A program made the position numbers and the translations under genes. A stretch of 64,000 nt of DNA from Agrobacterium arsenijevicii (GTDB taxonomy: Bacteria > Pseudomonadota > Alphaproteobacteria > Rhizobiales > Rhizobiaceae), in contig JWIT01000004.1 in the NCBI GenBank assembly GCA_000949895.1, forward strand, positions 416,012 through 480,011. The letters run 5' to 3'. Positions within the stretch are counted from its first letter, which is position 1; each line of letters starts with the position of its first letter. Below the pieces are notes generated by a model. It searched no databases and had not been told where the DNA came from. It saw only the letters and a list, made by a program, of their open reading frames with translations. Of the stretch, positions 34,508 to 44,100 are shown piece after piece.

Positions 34508-36334
34508 ATGTGCGGAATTGTCGGAATTGTCGGAACCCAGCCCGTTGCTGAACGGCTTGTCGATGCGCTGAAGCGCCTCGAATATCGCGGTTACGATTCG
34601 GCTGGTGTCGCCACCATCGACAATGGCGCGATGGACCGCCGCCGTGCGGAAGGAAAGCTCTTCAATCTGGAGAAGCTAATCTCGGAAAAGCCACTGCCGG
34701 GCGTCGTCGGCATTGCCCACACCCGCTGGGCAACCCATGGCGTGCCGAACGAAACCAATGCCCACCCGCATTTCGTCGAAGGCGTTGCCGTCGTCCATAA
34801 CGGCATCATCGAAAACTTCTCCGAGCTGCGCGATGAACTGAGCGCCGAGGGTGCAACCTTCACCACGCAGACCGACACCGAAGTGGTGGCGCAGCTTCTG
34901 GCGAAGTACACCCGCGAAGGTCTCGGCCATCGCGAGGCGATGCTGAAGATGCTGAACCGCGTGACGGGCGCCTATGCGCTGGTGGTGATGTTCAAGGACG
35001 ATCCCGGCACGCTGCTTTCGGCGCGCTCCGGTCCGCCGCTTGCCGTCGGTTACGGCAGGGGCGAAATGTTCTTAGGGTCCGATGCCATTGCGCTTTCGCC
35101 CTTCACCAACGAAATCACCTATCTGGTCGACGGCGATTGCGCCGTCGTCACCCATCAGGGTGCGGAAATCATCGATTTCTCCGGCAAGCCGGTGAAACGC
35201 GAGCGGCAGATTTCGCAGGCGACCGCCTTCGTGGTCGACAAGGGCAACCATCGCCACTTCATGGAAAAGGAAATCTACGAGCAGCCGGAAGTTATTTCCC
35301 ACGCGCTCAGCCATTACGTGGATTTTGCCTCCAAGACCGTGAAGCAGGCCGACACGGCAATCGACTTCGCCAAGCTTTCCGGCCTTGCTATTTCCGCCTG
35401 TGGCACGGCCTATCTGTCCGGCCTGATCGGCAAATACTGGTTCGAACGTTATGCGCGCCTGCCGGTGGAAATCGATGTTGCATCGGAATTCCGTTATCGC
35501 GAGATCCCGCTCGTTCCCACGCAGGCCGCACTGTTCATTTCGCAATCGGGCGAAACCGCCGATACGCTGGCGGCCCTGCGTTATTGCCAGCAAGAGGGGC
35601 TGAAGATCGGCGCGGTGGTCAATACCCGTGAATCGACCATGGCGCGGGAATCGGATGCGATCTTTCCGATCCTCGCCGGCCCGGAAATCGGCGTGGCCTC
35701 CACCAAGGCCTTCACCTGCCAGCTTGCCGTGCTCGCTTCGCTCGCGGTTGCCGCAGGCAAGGCGCGCGGCACGTTGAAGCCGGGTGAGGAAAAGGAACTG
35801 GTGCAGCAACTGACCGAGATGCCGCGCATCATGAGCAAGGTTCTCAACAGCATCCAGCCGCAGATTGAGGCGCTTTCGCGCGATCTGTCGCGCTTCAAGG
35901 ACGTGCTTTATCTTGGCCGCGGCACCAGCTTCCCGCTGGCGCTGGAAGGCGCGCTGAAGCTCAAGGAAATCTCCTATATCCATGCCGAAGGTTATGCCGC
36001 CGGCGAGCTGAAGCACGGGCCTATCGCCCTGATCGACGAGAACATGCCGGTTATCGTCATCGCGCCGCATGACCGCTTCTTCGAAAAGACGGTTTCGAAC
36101 ATGCAGGAAGTCGCCGCGCGCGGCGGCCGTATCATCTTCATCACCGACGAGAAGGGCGCCGCCGCTTCCAAGCTCGACACCATGGCGACGATCACCTTGC
36201 CAAATGTCGACGAACTGATCGCGCCGATGGTCTTCTCGCTGCCGATCCAGCTGCTCGCCTACCACACCGCCGTGTTCATGGGCACGGATGTGGACCAGCC
36301 GCGTAATCTGGCAAAATCGGTGACGGTGGAATGA
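34508..36334 (+). CDS. glmS: GlmS, glutamine-fructose-6-phosphate aminotransferase
   Basis: A 608-residue cytosolic enzyme that makes glucosamine-6-phosphate from fructose-6-phosphate and glutamine. It begins MCGIVGIVG, so the catalytic Cys becomes N-terminal after Met removal; this fixes the start at 34508 although the frame stays open to 34415. The glutaminase domain is followed by two SIS domains (ISACGTAYLSGLIGKYW, FISQSGETADTLAAL, YLGRGTSFPLALEGALKLKEISYIHAEGYAAGELKHGP) and ends LAKSVTVE. The acetyltransferase gene overlaps its stop by four bases. Confidence 0.98.
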   Translation: MCGIVGIVGTQPVAERLVDALKRLEYRGYDSAGVATIDNGAMDRRRAEGKLFNLEKLISEKPLPGVVGIAHTRWATHGVPNETNAHPHFVEGVAVVHNGIIENFSELRDELSAEGATFTTQTDTEVVAQLLAKYTREGLGHREAMLKMLNRVTGAYALVVMFKDDPGTLLSARSGPPLAVGYGRGEMFLGSDAIALSPFTNEITYLVDGDCAVVTHQGAEIIDFSGKPVKRERQISQATAFVVDKGNHRHFMEKEIYEQPEVISHALSHYVDFASKTVKQADTAIDFAKLSGLAISACGTAYLSGLIGKYWFERYARLPVEIDVASEFRYREIPLVPTQAALFISQSGETADTLAALRYCQQEGLKIGAVVNTRESTMARESDAIFPILAGPEIGVASTKAFTCQLAVLASLAVAAGKARGTLKPGEEKELVQQLTEMPRIMSKVLNSIQPQIEALSRDLSRFKDVLYLGRGTSFPLALEGALKLKEISYIHAEGYAAGELKHGPIALIDENMPVIVIAPHDRFFEKTVSNMQEVAARGGRIIFITDEKGAAASKLDTMATITLPNVDELIAPMVFSLPIQLLAYHTAVFMGTDVDQPRNLAKSVTVE

Positions 36335-36834
36335 TAATCCGGCCGGAGCGACAGGGCGATGAAGAGGCGATTGCTCGCGTTACGGAAGATGCCTTCCGTA
36401 ACGTCGATTACAGCAGTCAGACCGAACATCTGATTGTCGACCGGCTGCGCAAGGCCGGCGCGCTCACGCTTTCCCTGGTTGCCGAGGACAGCGAAGGCAT
36501 CATCGGCCATGTCGGGTTTTCGCCGGTAACGATATCCAGCGGCGATGCGGGCTGGTTCTGCCTCGCGCCGCTATCCGTGGCGCCGGATCGGCAAAAGCAG
36601 GGTGTCGGCTCCGGGCTGGTGCGGGAAGGGCTTGCCGCGCTGGAGCGGCTGAGTGCTTCCGGCGCAGTTGTCGCGGGTGATCCGGAATATTACGGCCGCT
36701 TCGGTTTTCGCCACGTTGAAGGCCTGAGCGGCGAAGGGATTCCTGACGAATATTTCACAGTTCTTCGCTTGCATGGTGGAACTCCATCCGGCATTGTCGG
36801 TTTTCATCCGGGTTTCGATAGCGACAACGCTTAA
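36331..36834 (+). CDS. GNAT-family N-acetyltransferase
   Basis: A 167-residue YhbS-like acetyltransferase. The acetyl-CoA loop is LSVAPDRQKQGVGSGLVREGL, and the C-terminal VVAGDPEYYGRFGFRHVEG is the YhbS hallmark. Start ATG 36331 overlaps the glmS stop by four bases, so it is probably co-translated. The substrate is unknown; linkage to glmS does not by itself indicate sugar acetylation. Confidence 0.9.
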   Translation: MIIRPERQGDEEAIARVTEDAFRNVDYSSQTEHLIVDRLRKAGALTLSLVAEDSEGIIGHVGFSPVTISSGDAGWFCLAPLSVAPDRQKQGVGSGLVREGLAALERLSASGAVVAGDPEYYGRFGFRHVEGLSGEGIPDEYFTVLRLHGGTPSGIVGFHPGFDSDNA

Positions 36835-36847
36835 TTCCGAACGGTAA

Positions 36848-37516
36848 ATGACCGATATTCCAGTCAAAATTTCATTCGCAGCCCGCCTGCGCAACAGCTT
36901 CCTCACGGGCGTGCTCATCCTTGCGCCCGTCACCATCACCATGTGGCTGGTGTGGAGTTTCCTGCAATGGGCGGATAGCTGGGTTAAGCCCTATATTCCC
37001 GCCCGTTACGATCCCGAGCAATATTTCGATGTGGCTATTCCCGGCTTCGGCCTGCTGATTGCCGTCATCGGCATCACGCTCATCGGTTTCCTCGGCAACA
37101 ACCTCATCGGCAAATGGATCGTCGGTTTCGGCGAATCCATCCTCAACCGCATGCCGCTGGTGCGGCCGATCTACAAGAGCATCAAACAGATGTTCGAATC
37201 CGTTCTGAAAGAGCATTCGAACTCTTTCAAGAAGGTCGGCCTGATCGAGTTTCCTTCACCCGGCATGTGGGCGATGGTGTTCGTGGCCTCTGACGCGAAG
37301 GGCGAGCTTGCCTATCGTTTCAACGAGATGGGACAGGAAATGGTCACCGTCTTTCTGCCGCCGACGCCTGTTCCGACCGCGGGTTTCCTGCTGTTCGTGC
37401 CCAAGGACAAGATCGTGATGCTGGACATGACGCCCGAGGACGCAGCGAAACTGCTGATTTCCGGCGGTCTCGTCGCCCCGGATTTCACGCCACCGAAGGC
37501 GATCGCACCGGTTTGA
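36848..37516 (+). CDS. DUF502 family inner-membrane protein
   Basis: A 222-residue protein with two hydrophobic helices (LTGVLILAPVTITMWLVWSFL and FGLLIAVIGITLIGFLGNNLIG) and the DUF502 core: ILNRMPLVRPIYKSIKQM, TVFLPPTPVPTAGFLLFV and MTPEDAAKLLISGGLV. The family is found in bacteria and plants (LCV/COV1-like) and has no established bacterial function. It follows the acetyltransferase gene by 13 bases and is probably the last gene of the glmS unit. Confidence 0.9.
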   Translation: MTDIPVKISFAARLRNSFLTGVLILAPVTITMWLVWSFLQWADSWVKPYIPARYDPEQYFDVAIPGFGLLIAVIGITLIGFLGNNLIGKWIVGFGESILNRMPLVRPIYKSIKQMFESVLKEHSNSFKKVGLIEFPSPGMWAMVFVASDAKGELAYRFNEMGQEMVTVFLPPTPVPTAGFLLFVPKDKIVMLDMTPEDAAKLLISGGLVAPDFTPPKAIAPV

Positions 37517-37519
37517 GGG

Positions 37520-37903
37520 CTAAAGAACGCTGACGATGTCGGTCCGGGAAAAGTCGCTGCCGACATAAAGCAAAGGGCAGCCTTCGGTCTTCGCCAGATC
37601 GTAGGCAAAGCAATCCCCGAAATTCAACCCGGCGGGATGAATACCCTTGCCCCAGATGCGATAGGCTTCGGAAATGCCGTGCGCCGATTTGGGGGTAACG
37701 TGTCTGACGTCGACGCTCAGCCCTTCGATCAGCATTTCGAGTTCGCGGCTGCGGTCGCGCCGTTGCGCAACGATCATGGCTTCTGCGAGCGTGCCGGCGG
37801 AAATGAGCAGGGGCTCATCCGTTTCGAGAGTTGCGGCACAGGCGTTTGCTGCGGGTTCGTCGAACAGGATCGCCATCAGAGCCGACGTATCGATGACGAT
37901 CAT
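37520..37903 (-). CDS. VapC-type PIN-domain toxin
   Basis: A 127-residue PIN ribonuclease. The conserved acidic residues are visible: Asp5 in MIVIDTSALMAIL, Glu in AGTLAEAMIV, Asp in NFGDCFAYDLAK and Asp in YVGSDFSRTD. Such toxins cleave RNA and are blocked by their cognate antitoxin. It overlaps the antitoxin gene by four bases and converges on the DUF502 gene with a three-base gap. Confidence 0.92.
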   Translation of the reverse strand: MIVIDTSALMAILFDEPAANACAATLETDEPLLISAGTLAEAMIVAQRRDRSRELEMLIEGLSVDVRHVTPKSAHGISEAYRIWGKGIHPAGLNFGDCFAYDLAKTEGCPLLYVGSDFSRTDIVSVL

Positions 37904-38157
37904 TTGGGAAGGCCGTGCTCGTCATAGAGGAAATCCTGACTATGCGCGGTATCCGGGCCGTTATCGGCTTTGGTCGCGACGGCCGCGCGCACTTTTGCAA
38001 GCGTTGCCCTACGGGAAGTTTTGTCCACCACTGCGGTGACTGGAACCAGCCGCACGGCTGCGTGACCATGCCGGGTGAGAATGATTTCGTCGCCTGCTTC
38101 AGCGCGTCGCACCAATTCGGTAAGTTGGCCTTTTGCGTCAGTCACGGATATCTGCAT
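37900..38157 (-). CDS. Phd/YefM-type antitoxin of the VapC pair
   Basis: An 85-residue antitoxin. The N-terminal MQISVTDAKGQLTELVRRAEAGDEIILTRHGHAAVRLVPV is the Phd/prevent-host-death fold that binds DNA; the C-terminal tail, about residues 50-85, would wrap the toxin. It is the first gene of the pair and its stop overlaps the vapC start, as is normal. Between 38158 and 38209 the sequence TTAGTCCATTCAATGGACC contains a dyad (GTCCATTcaAATGGAC-like) close to the start and may be the operator. Confidence 0.88.
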   Translation of the reverse strand: MQISVTDAKGQLTELVRRAEAGDEIILTRHGHAAVRLVPVTAVVDKTSRRATLAKVRAAVATKADNGPDTAHSQDFLYDEHGLPK

Positions 38158-38187
38158 GGCTGTCTCAGTGTTAAAGCTTGATCAACA

Positions 38188-38208
38188 TTAGTCCATTCAA
38201 TGGACCAA
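38188..38208. promoter_or_regulatory. Possible autoregulatory dyad upstream of the antitoxin gene
   Basis: TTAGTCCATTCAATGGACCAA upstream of the antitoxin start contains the inverted arms GTCCATT and AATGGAC separated by one base. Location and symmetry fit a toxin-antitoxin operator; binding is inferred. Coordinates are to within a few bases. Confidence 0.5.
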
Positions 38209-38209
38209 A

Positions 38210-38482
38210 TCAATCCTCATCATCCAGATCATCCACCTCTGTCCCCGTGGTCGTGGCGTGGAATACGGGAACGAAAAGCCGCATATAGACTAACCGCACG
38301 CTCCAGCCTTGCTCCATGGCCTCCGACCACGCCTTCTTGCGTCCGGGTTTTTTGAAGGCTTTGCCGATCGCCTTTTTCTGGCTTTTGGCGAATGTATCCG
38401 GTTGCAGGATGTTTTGCGGCGAGCAGAGCGCGTAGCCTTTCCTGAAGGCGGGCGGTGGGCGGCGTGGGTCGATCATGTTCAT
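38210..38482 (-). CDS. Hypothetical protein, basic middle and acidic tail
   Basis: About 90 residues, not recognised. It has a Pro-rich start (DPRRPPPAFRKGYAL), a Lys-rich middle (AKSQKKAIGKAFKKPGRKKAW) and a strongly acidic end (EVDDLDDED). No signal peptide or membrane helix is seen. Starts at 38491 (GTG), 38482 and 38476 are all possible, none with a strong ribosome-binding site. It lies directly downstream of recG on the same strand, with its start within a few bases of the recG stop, so it may be co-transcribed with recG. Confidence 0.6.
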   Translation of the reverse strand: MNMIDPRRPPPAFRKGYALCSPQNILQPDTFAKSQKKAIGKAFKKPGRKKAWSEAMEQGWSVRLVYMRLFVPVFHATTTGTEVDDLDDED

Positions 38483-38496
38483 GGCGGTCACAACTT

Positions 38497-40602
38497 TCAG
38501 CCGGCGTGCAGGAAGCGGATCGCTTCGTCGCGGCGGTGCAGGTAGAGCAGGGTGCGCAGGCTTTCGCCGCGCGGGCCTGTCAGTTCCGGATCACGCTCGA
38601 TGACGTAAGCCGCGTCCTTGCGGGCGATTTCCAGAAGGTCGGCATGGGCCTCCAAGCTGGCGATGCGGAAGCCCGGAGTGCCGGACTGGCGGGTGCCGAG
38701 CAATTCACCTTCGCCGCGCAGTTTCAGGTCCTCTTCCGCGATCAGGAAGCCGTCCTCGCTGTCGCGCAGGATGGAAAGCCGGGCGCGGCCGTTTTCGCTG
38801 AGCGGCCCCTTGTAGAGCAGGATGCAGGTGGATGCCTCGTCACCGCGTCCAACCCGGCCGCGCAGCTGATGAAGCTGGGCAAGGCCGAAACGTTCGGCAT
38901 GTTCGATGACCATGATCGTGGCGTCCGGCACGTCGACGCCGACCTCCACCACCGTCGTCGCCACCAACAGCCGGGTTTCGCCGCTCTTGAAGGCGAGCAT
39001 GGCGGCGTCCTTTTCCGGACCGCTCATGCGCCCGTGGATGAGGCCGATATTGGCTCCGAGCATCTGCGAGAGAACCGCATGCCGTTCCTCCGCCGACATC
39101 AGGTCGGACTCTTCCGTCTCTTCCACCAGCGGGCAGATCCAGTAGGCCTTCTTGCCTTCCTTCAGCGCGGCGCGCAGTCTCTCGACAATGTCGCCGATGC
39201 GCTCTGTGGGGATCGTCACGGTCTGGATGGGTTTGCGGCCTGCGGGTTTTTCGGTGAGTTTCGAGACATCCATATCGCCGAACGCGGCCAGCACCAGCGT
39301 GCGCGGAATGGGGGTGGCGGTCATGACCAGCATATGCGGGGTGATGCCTTTGGCGGTGAGGCGCAGGCGCTGGTGCACGCCGAAACGGTGCTGCTCATCC
39401 ACCACGGCAAGCACGAGGTTCTTGTAAGCGACGCTATCCTGAAACAGCGCATGGGTGCCGATGACGATCTGTGCTTCACCGGATGCCACGCGCTCCTCGA
39501 TCTCGCGGCGCTCCTTGCCCTTGGTGCGGCCTGTCAGCACCTCGACGGTGATGCCCGCGGCATTGGCGAGTTTCGAGATGGTAGCGAAATGCTGCCGGGC
39601 AAGGATTTCGGTCGGGGCCATCAACACCGCCTGTCCGCCGGCCTCCACGGCGGTCGCCATGGCCATCAGCGCCACCAGCGTCTTGCCGGCGCCGACATCG
39701 CCCTGCAGCAGGCGAAGCATGCGATCCTCGCCCGCCATATCGGTCAGGATATCCTTCACTGAAGCGCTCTGGCTTGGTGTCAGAGAGAAGGGCAGTAACG
39801 ACAGGATTTTAGCGGCAACGTCACCCTTGGCGCGGATCGGCTGGCCCGCCACCTTGCGCAGCCGTTGACGCACCAGCGCCAGCGAAAGCTGGCCGGCGAG
39901 GAATTCGTCATAAGCGAGACGTCTGCGCGCCGGGGCCTGCGGCTCGATATCGGCGCTGTCGCGCGGGTCGTGCAATTCGCGGAAGCTTGACGCAACATCG
40001 CCGAAGCCCTGACGGGTCTTCAGGGTTTCGTCGATCCACTCGGGAAAGACGGGCAGTTTCGAAAGCCCGCCTTCGATCGCTCGCCGCAGCACCTTGGGGG
40101 ACAGTCCGGCGGTCATGGGGTAAACGGCTTCCACCAAGGGCAAGTTCTCGGCCTCGGAAAGCTTCACCATGAAATCGGGATGCACCATGGAGGCGCGGCC
40201 GTTGAACCAGTCTACCTTGCCGCTGACCAGAACCTCTTCATCGACGGGCAGGGCCTTGGAGAGCCAGTCGCCTTTGGCGCGGAAAAAGGTCAGCGCCAGT
40301 TCGCCGGTCTCGTCATGCAGGAAAACGCGGTAGGGTGCGGAGCGATTGCCTGATGGCGGCGGCTGGTGGCGGTCGACGCGTCCCTGAATGGTGACAATGG
40401 CGCCAGGGGCTGCGAGCGCAATGCCGGGGCGGTTGCGCCGGTCGATGACGTTCGATGGTGCGTGAAACAGGAGATCGATCACGCGGGTGTCTTCGGCGTT
40501 TTCCCGGCTCAGGAGTTTGGCCAGAAGGTCGGCAAGCTTCGGCCCTACACCGGCAAGGGTGGAAACGGAGGCAAATAGCGGATCGAGAATGGCCGGGCGC
40601 AT
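38497..40602 (-). CDS. recG: RecG, ATP-dependent DNA helicase
   Basis: A 701-residue branched-DNA translocase that regresses stalled forks and processes Holliday junctions. The N-terminal OB-fold wedge domain contains GAIVTIQGRVDRHQPP; helicase motifs are GDVGAGKTLVALMA (I), DEQHRFGVHQR (II, with DEQH), TATPIPRT (III), and RGRVGRGDEAS (VI). The TRG-like end DLKLRGEGELLGTRQSG is present. Length is normal. It starts at ATG 40602, divergent from sdhE. Confidence 0.97.
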   Translation of the reverse strand: MRPAILDPLFASVSTLAGVGPKLADLLAKLLSRENAEDTRVIDLLFHAPSNVIDRRNRPGIALAAPGAIVTIQGRVDRHQPPPSGNRSAPYRVFLHDETGELALTFFRAKGDWLSKALPVDEEVLVSGKVDWFNGRASMVHPDFMVKLSEAENLPLVEAVYPMTAGLSPKVLRRAIEGGLSKLPVFPEWIDETLKTRQGFGDVASSFRELHDPRDSADIEPQAPARRRLAYDEFLAGQLSLALVRQRLRKVAGQPIRAKGDVAAKILSLLPFSLTPSQSASVKDILTDMAGEDRMLRLLQGDVGAGKTLVALMAMATAVEAGGQAVLMAPTEILARQHFATISKLANAAGITVEVLTGRTKGKERREIEERVASGEAQIVIGTHALFQDSVAYKNLVLAVVDEQHRFGVHQRLRLTAKGITPHMLVMTATPIPRTLVLAAFGDMDVSKLTEKPAGRKPIQTVTIPTERIGDIVERLRAALKEGKKAYWICPLVEETEESDLMSAEERHAVLSQMLGANIGLIHGRMSGPEKDAAMLAFKSGETRLLVATTVVEVGVDVPDATIMVIEHAERFGLAQLHQLRGRVGRGDEASTCILLYKGPLSENGRARLSILRDSEDGFLIAEEDLKLRGEGELLGTRQSGTPGFRIASLEAHADLLEIARKDAAYVIERDPELTGPRGESLRTLLYLHRRDEAIRFLHAG

Positions 40603-40791
40603 GGGTCAGCAAAATCGGGGAAGGGGACGCGTTATGCAAGACGTGCGTCTCGACAAACGCGGTTTATCACCGGCAGTTTTTGTTTTGTCCGGCATTATTT
40701 CGATAAAAACCGGTTCCCAAGCGTTCGCCTCCTGTTCTATAGGAGGTCGCAGTCAACAAATTGTTGAATAGCCAACCGAAAGGTGAATGCG

Positions 40792-41103
40792 ATGACTGGA
40801 CTGGTGCGCACGAGTGCCGACCTCGATCCGAGACGCAGGCGGATACTTTACCGCTGCTGGCACCGGGGCATTCGCGAGATGGATCTCGTGCTCGGGCAAT
40901 TTGCGGAAGACCATATTGCCGGGCTTTCCGACGATCAGCTCGATGAGCTGGAGATCATCATGGCGGAAGAGGACCAGGACCTGGTTCAAATGGTGACGGG
41001 CGCTCTGGCCGTACCGGAAAAATTCCAAACCCCGCTGTTTGAAAAGATCGCCTCCTACCGCCCGGATTTCGATCTCGTTACATCCGAAACCTTGAAGGCC
41101 TGA
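40792..41103 (+). CDS. sdhE: SdhE, FAD assembly factor (SDHAF2 family)
   Basis: A 103-residue protein of the DUF339 family that promotes covalent flavinylation of succinate dehydrogenase. The family RGxxE motif appears as CWHRGIREMDLVLGQF and the LDELEIIMAEEDQDL helix is typical. AAAGGTGA sits five bases before ATG 40792; the GTG at 40783 overlaps that site. mfd follows after three bases, so the two are co-transcribed. Confidence 0.93.
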   Translation: MTGLVRTSADLDPRRRRILYRCWHRGIREMDLVLGQFAEDHIAGLSDDQLDELEIIMAEEDQDLVQMVTGALAVPEKFQTPLFEKIASYRPDFDLVTSETLKA

Positions 41104-41106
41104 AAC

Positions 41107-44100
41107 ATGATAGCCGGATTCGATGCAAAGCTGGTGACGTCGGCCGATACGCCGCTGACCATCGGAAATGTGCCCTCCGGCATGGAAGCCCTGCTTTTGG
41201 CCGAGATGGCGCGGGCGGGCACATCGGTTGCCTATGTGATGTCGGATGGCCAGCGGGTCGCCGATCTCGAACAGGTCCTCGGTTTCGTCGCGCCTGACAT
41301 TCCGGTGCTGACGCTTCCTGCCTGGGACTGCCTGCCTTATGACCGCGTGTCACCGAGCGCAGACACCTCGGCTCGCCGGCTGGCGGCACTTGCCGGCCTC
41401 ATCAATCACGCCAAGAAACCGCATCCGGCCATCGTGCTCGTCACCGTCAACGCCATGCTGCAGAAGATGGCGCCGCGCGACATCATCGAGAGCCTTGGCT
41501 TTTCGGCGAAGCCCGGCAATCAGATCCGTATGGAAGACATCGCCGCGCGGCTGGAGCGCAACGGTTTCGATCGGGTGGCAACGGTGCGCGAAGTCGGTGA
41601 ATTCGCCGTGCGTGGCGGCATTCTCGATGTTTTCGTTCCCGGCACGGAAGAGCCGGTGCGGCTCGATTTCTTCGGTGATACGCTGGAAAGCATCCGCACC
41701 TTCGATCCGGCCAGTCAGCGCACCATCAGTCAGGCTCGTTCACTCGATCTCAACCCGATGAGCGAAGTGACGCTGACGCCGGATACGATCGGCCGGTTCC
41801 GCAAGAATTACCTGTCGATGTTCGGTGCGGCGACGCGCGACGATGCGCTTTATCAGGCCGTTTCCGAAGGTCGCCGTTACGCCGGCATGGAGCATTGGCT
41901 GCCGCTGTTTTACGAACAGCTGGAAACCGCTTTCGATTATCTCAAGGGTTTCCGTATCGTCACCGATCATACGGCGCGCGAGGCGGCGAAGGAACGCTCC
42001 AAGCTGGTCCTCGATTATTACGAGGCGCGGCGGGCTTCCGGCGAGACCAAGGGCTCGACGCAGGGAGCGCCCTACAAGCCGGTATCGCCGGGGCAAATCT
42101 ATCTCGACGGCAAGAGCTTCGAGGCGGCGCTTGCCAGCGTCAATGCCGTGCGGCTGACGCCCTTTAACGAACACGATACCGAAGGCCGTCCGGTCGCGAC
42201 GCTCGACGCCCATGTCGGCCCGCGCTGGGCTCGTCCGTTGACCGAAGGCAACAGCGAAGAGCGGATCAATGTTTTCGATCTGGCGGTGAAGCATATTGCC
42301 GAACGGCGCGCCAAGGGCTGGAAGGTGCTGATAACAGGCTGGTCGGAAGGTTCGCTCGACCGTCTGTTGCAAGTGCTTAACGAACACGGGCTTGAGAAGA
42401 TCAAGCCGGTGACATCGCTGAAAGAGGTGGAGAAGCTCGGCAAGGGTGAGGCCGCCTCGGCGGTTATGAGCCTCGAAGCCGGTTTTGAAACCGGAACGCT
42501 CGCGGTCATCGGCGAGCAGGATATTCTCGGCGACCGTATGGTGCGCCGCTCCAAGCGCCGCAAGCGTGGCGCGGACTTCATCTCGGAAGTGGCCGGTCTG
42601 GACGTGGGGTCGCTCGTCGTCCACGCCGAACACGGTATCGGCCGGTTTGTCGGTCTGCAGACCATCGAGGCGGCTGGTGCGCCACGCGCCTGTCTGGAAC
42701 TGCATTATGCCGACGACGCCAAGTTGTTCCTGCCGGTCGAAAACATCGATCTCCTGTCGCGTTATGGTTCTGACGCTGCGGAAGCCACGCTGGACAAGCT
42801 GGGCGGCGGCGCATGGCAGATGCGCAAGGCCAAGCTCAAGAAGCGCCTGCTTGATATGGCCGATGAGCTTATCCGCATTGCAGCAGCCCGCCTTGTGCGC
42901 CACGCGCCGGCATTGATCGCGCCGGACGGGCTTTACGACGAATTCGCCGCCCGTTTCCCCTATGACGAGACCGAGGATCAGCTGAACGCCATCGAGGCGG
43001 TCCGCGACGATCTCGGTGCCGGGCGGCCGATGGATCGCCTGATCTGCGGCGATGTCGGTTTCGGCAAGACCGAAGTGGCGTTGCGCGCCGCCTTCCTTGC
43101 CGCCATGAACGGCGTTCAGGTGGCTGTCGTCGTGCCAACCACGTTGCTTTCCCGCCAGCATTTCCGCACCTTTTCGGAGCGTTTTCGCGGGCTGCCGATC
43201 CGGGTGCAGCAGGCCTCGCGCCTTGTGGGCTCCAAGGAACTTGCGCTCACCAAGAAGGAAGTGGCCGACGGCAAGACGGATATCGTCGTCGGCACCCACG
43301 CGCTGCTTGGTGCGGGTATCAATTTCGCCAATCTTGGCCTGCTGATCATCGATGAAGAGCAGCATTTCGGCGTGAAGCACAAGGAACGGCTGAAGGAGCT
43401 GAAAAGCGACGTGCATGTGCTGACGCTTTCGGCGACGCCCATTCCGCGCACCCTGCAGCTGGCCATGACCGGCGTGCGCGAATTGTCGCTCATCACCACG
43501 CCGCCGGTGGACCGCATGGCGGTTCGTACCTTCATTTCGCCTTTCGATGCGCTGGTGATCCGCGAAACGCTGATGCGCGAGCATTATCGCGGCGGCCAGA
43601 GCTTCTACGTCTGCCCGCGCCTTGCCGATCTAGCGGATATCCACGCCTTCCTGCAATCGGATGTGCCGGAGCTGAAGGTGGCGGTGGCGCATGGCCAGAT
43701 GGCGGCGGGCGAACTCGAAGACATCATGAATGCCTTCTATGACGGCAAATATGATGTGCTGCTGTCGACCACCATCGTCGAATCCGGTCTCGACGTTCCG
43801 ACCGCCAATACGCTGATCGTGCACCGCGCCGATATGTTCGGTCTCGCCCAGCTTTACCAGCTGCGCGGCCGTGTCGGCCGTTCCAAGGTGCGCGCCTTTG
43901 CGCTGTTCACCCTGCCGGTCAACAAGGTCCTGACGACGATGGCGGAGCGGCGGCTGAAAGTGCTGCAATCGCTCGATACGCTCGGCGCCGGTTTCCAGCT
44001 TGCCAGCCACGATCTCGATATTCGCGGTGCGGGCAATCTGCTCGGCGAGGAACAATCCGGTCATATCAAGGAAGTCGGCTTCGAGCTTTATCAGCAGATG

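Noticed and set aside
36331-36834. Acetyltransferase as a glucosamine-6-phosphate acetylase because of its position after glmS
   Set aside because: It matches the YhbS subgroup, and bacteria with GlmU do not need such an enzyme.
38455-39762. 435-codon plus-strand frame opposite recG
   Set aside because: Antisense shadow; no motifs and no ribosome-binding site.
41740-43584. 614-codon minus-strand frame inside mfd
   Set aside because: Antisense shadow of a well-supported gene; Arg/His-rich composition and no motifs.
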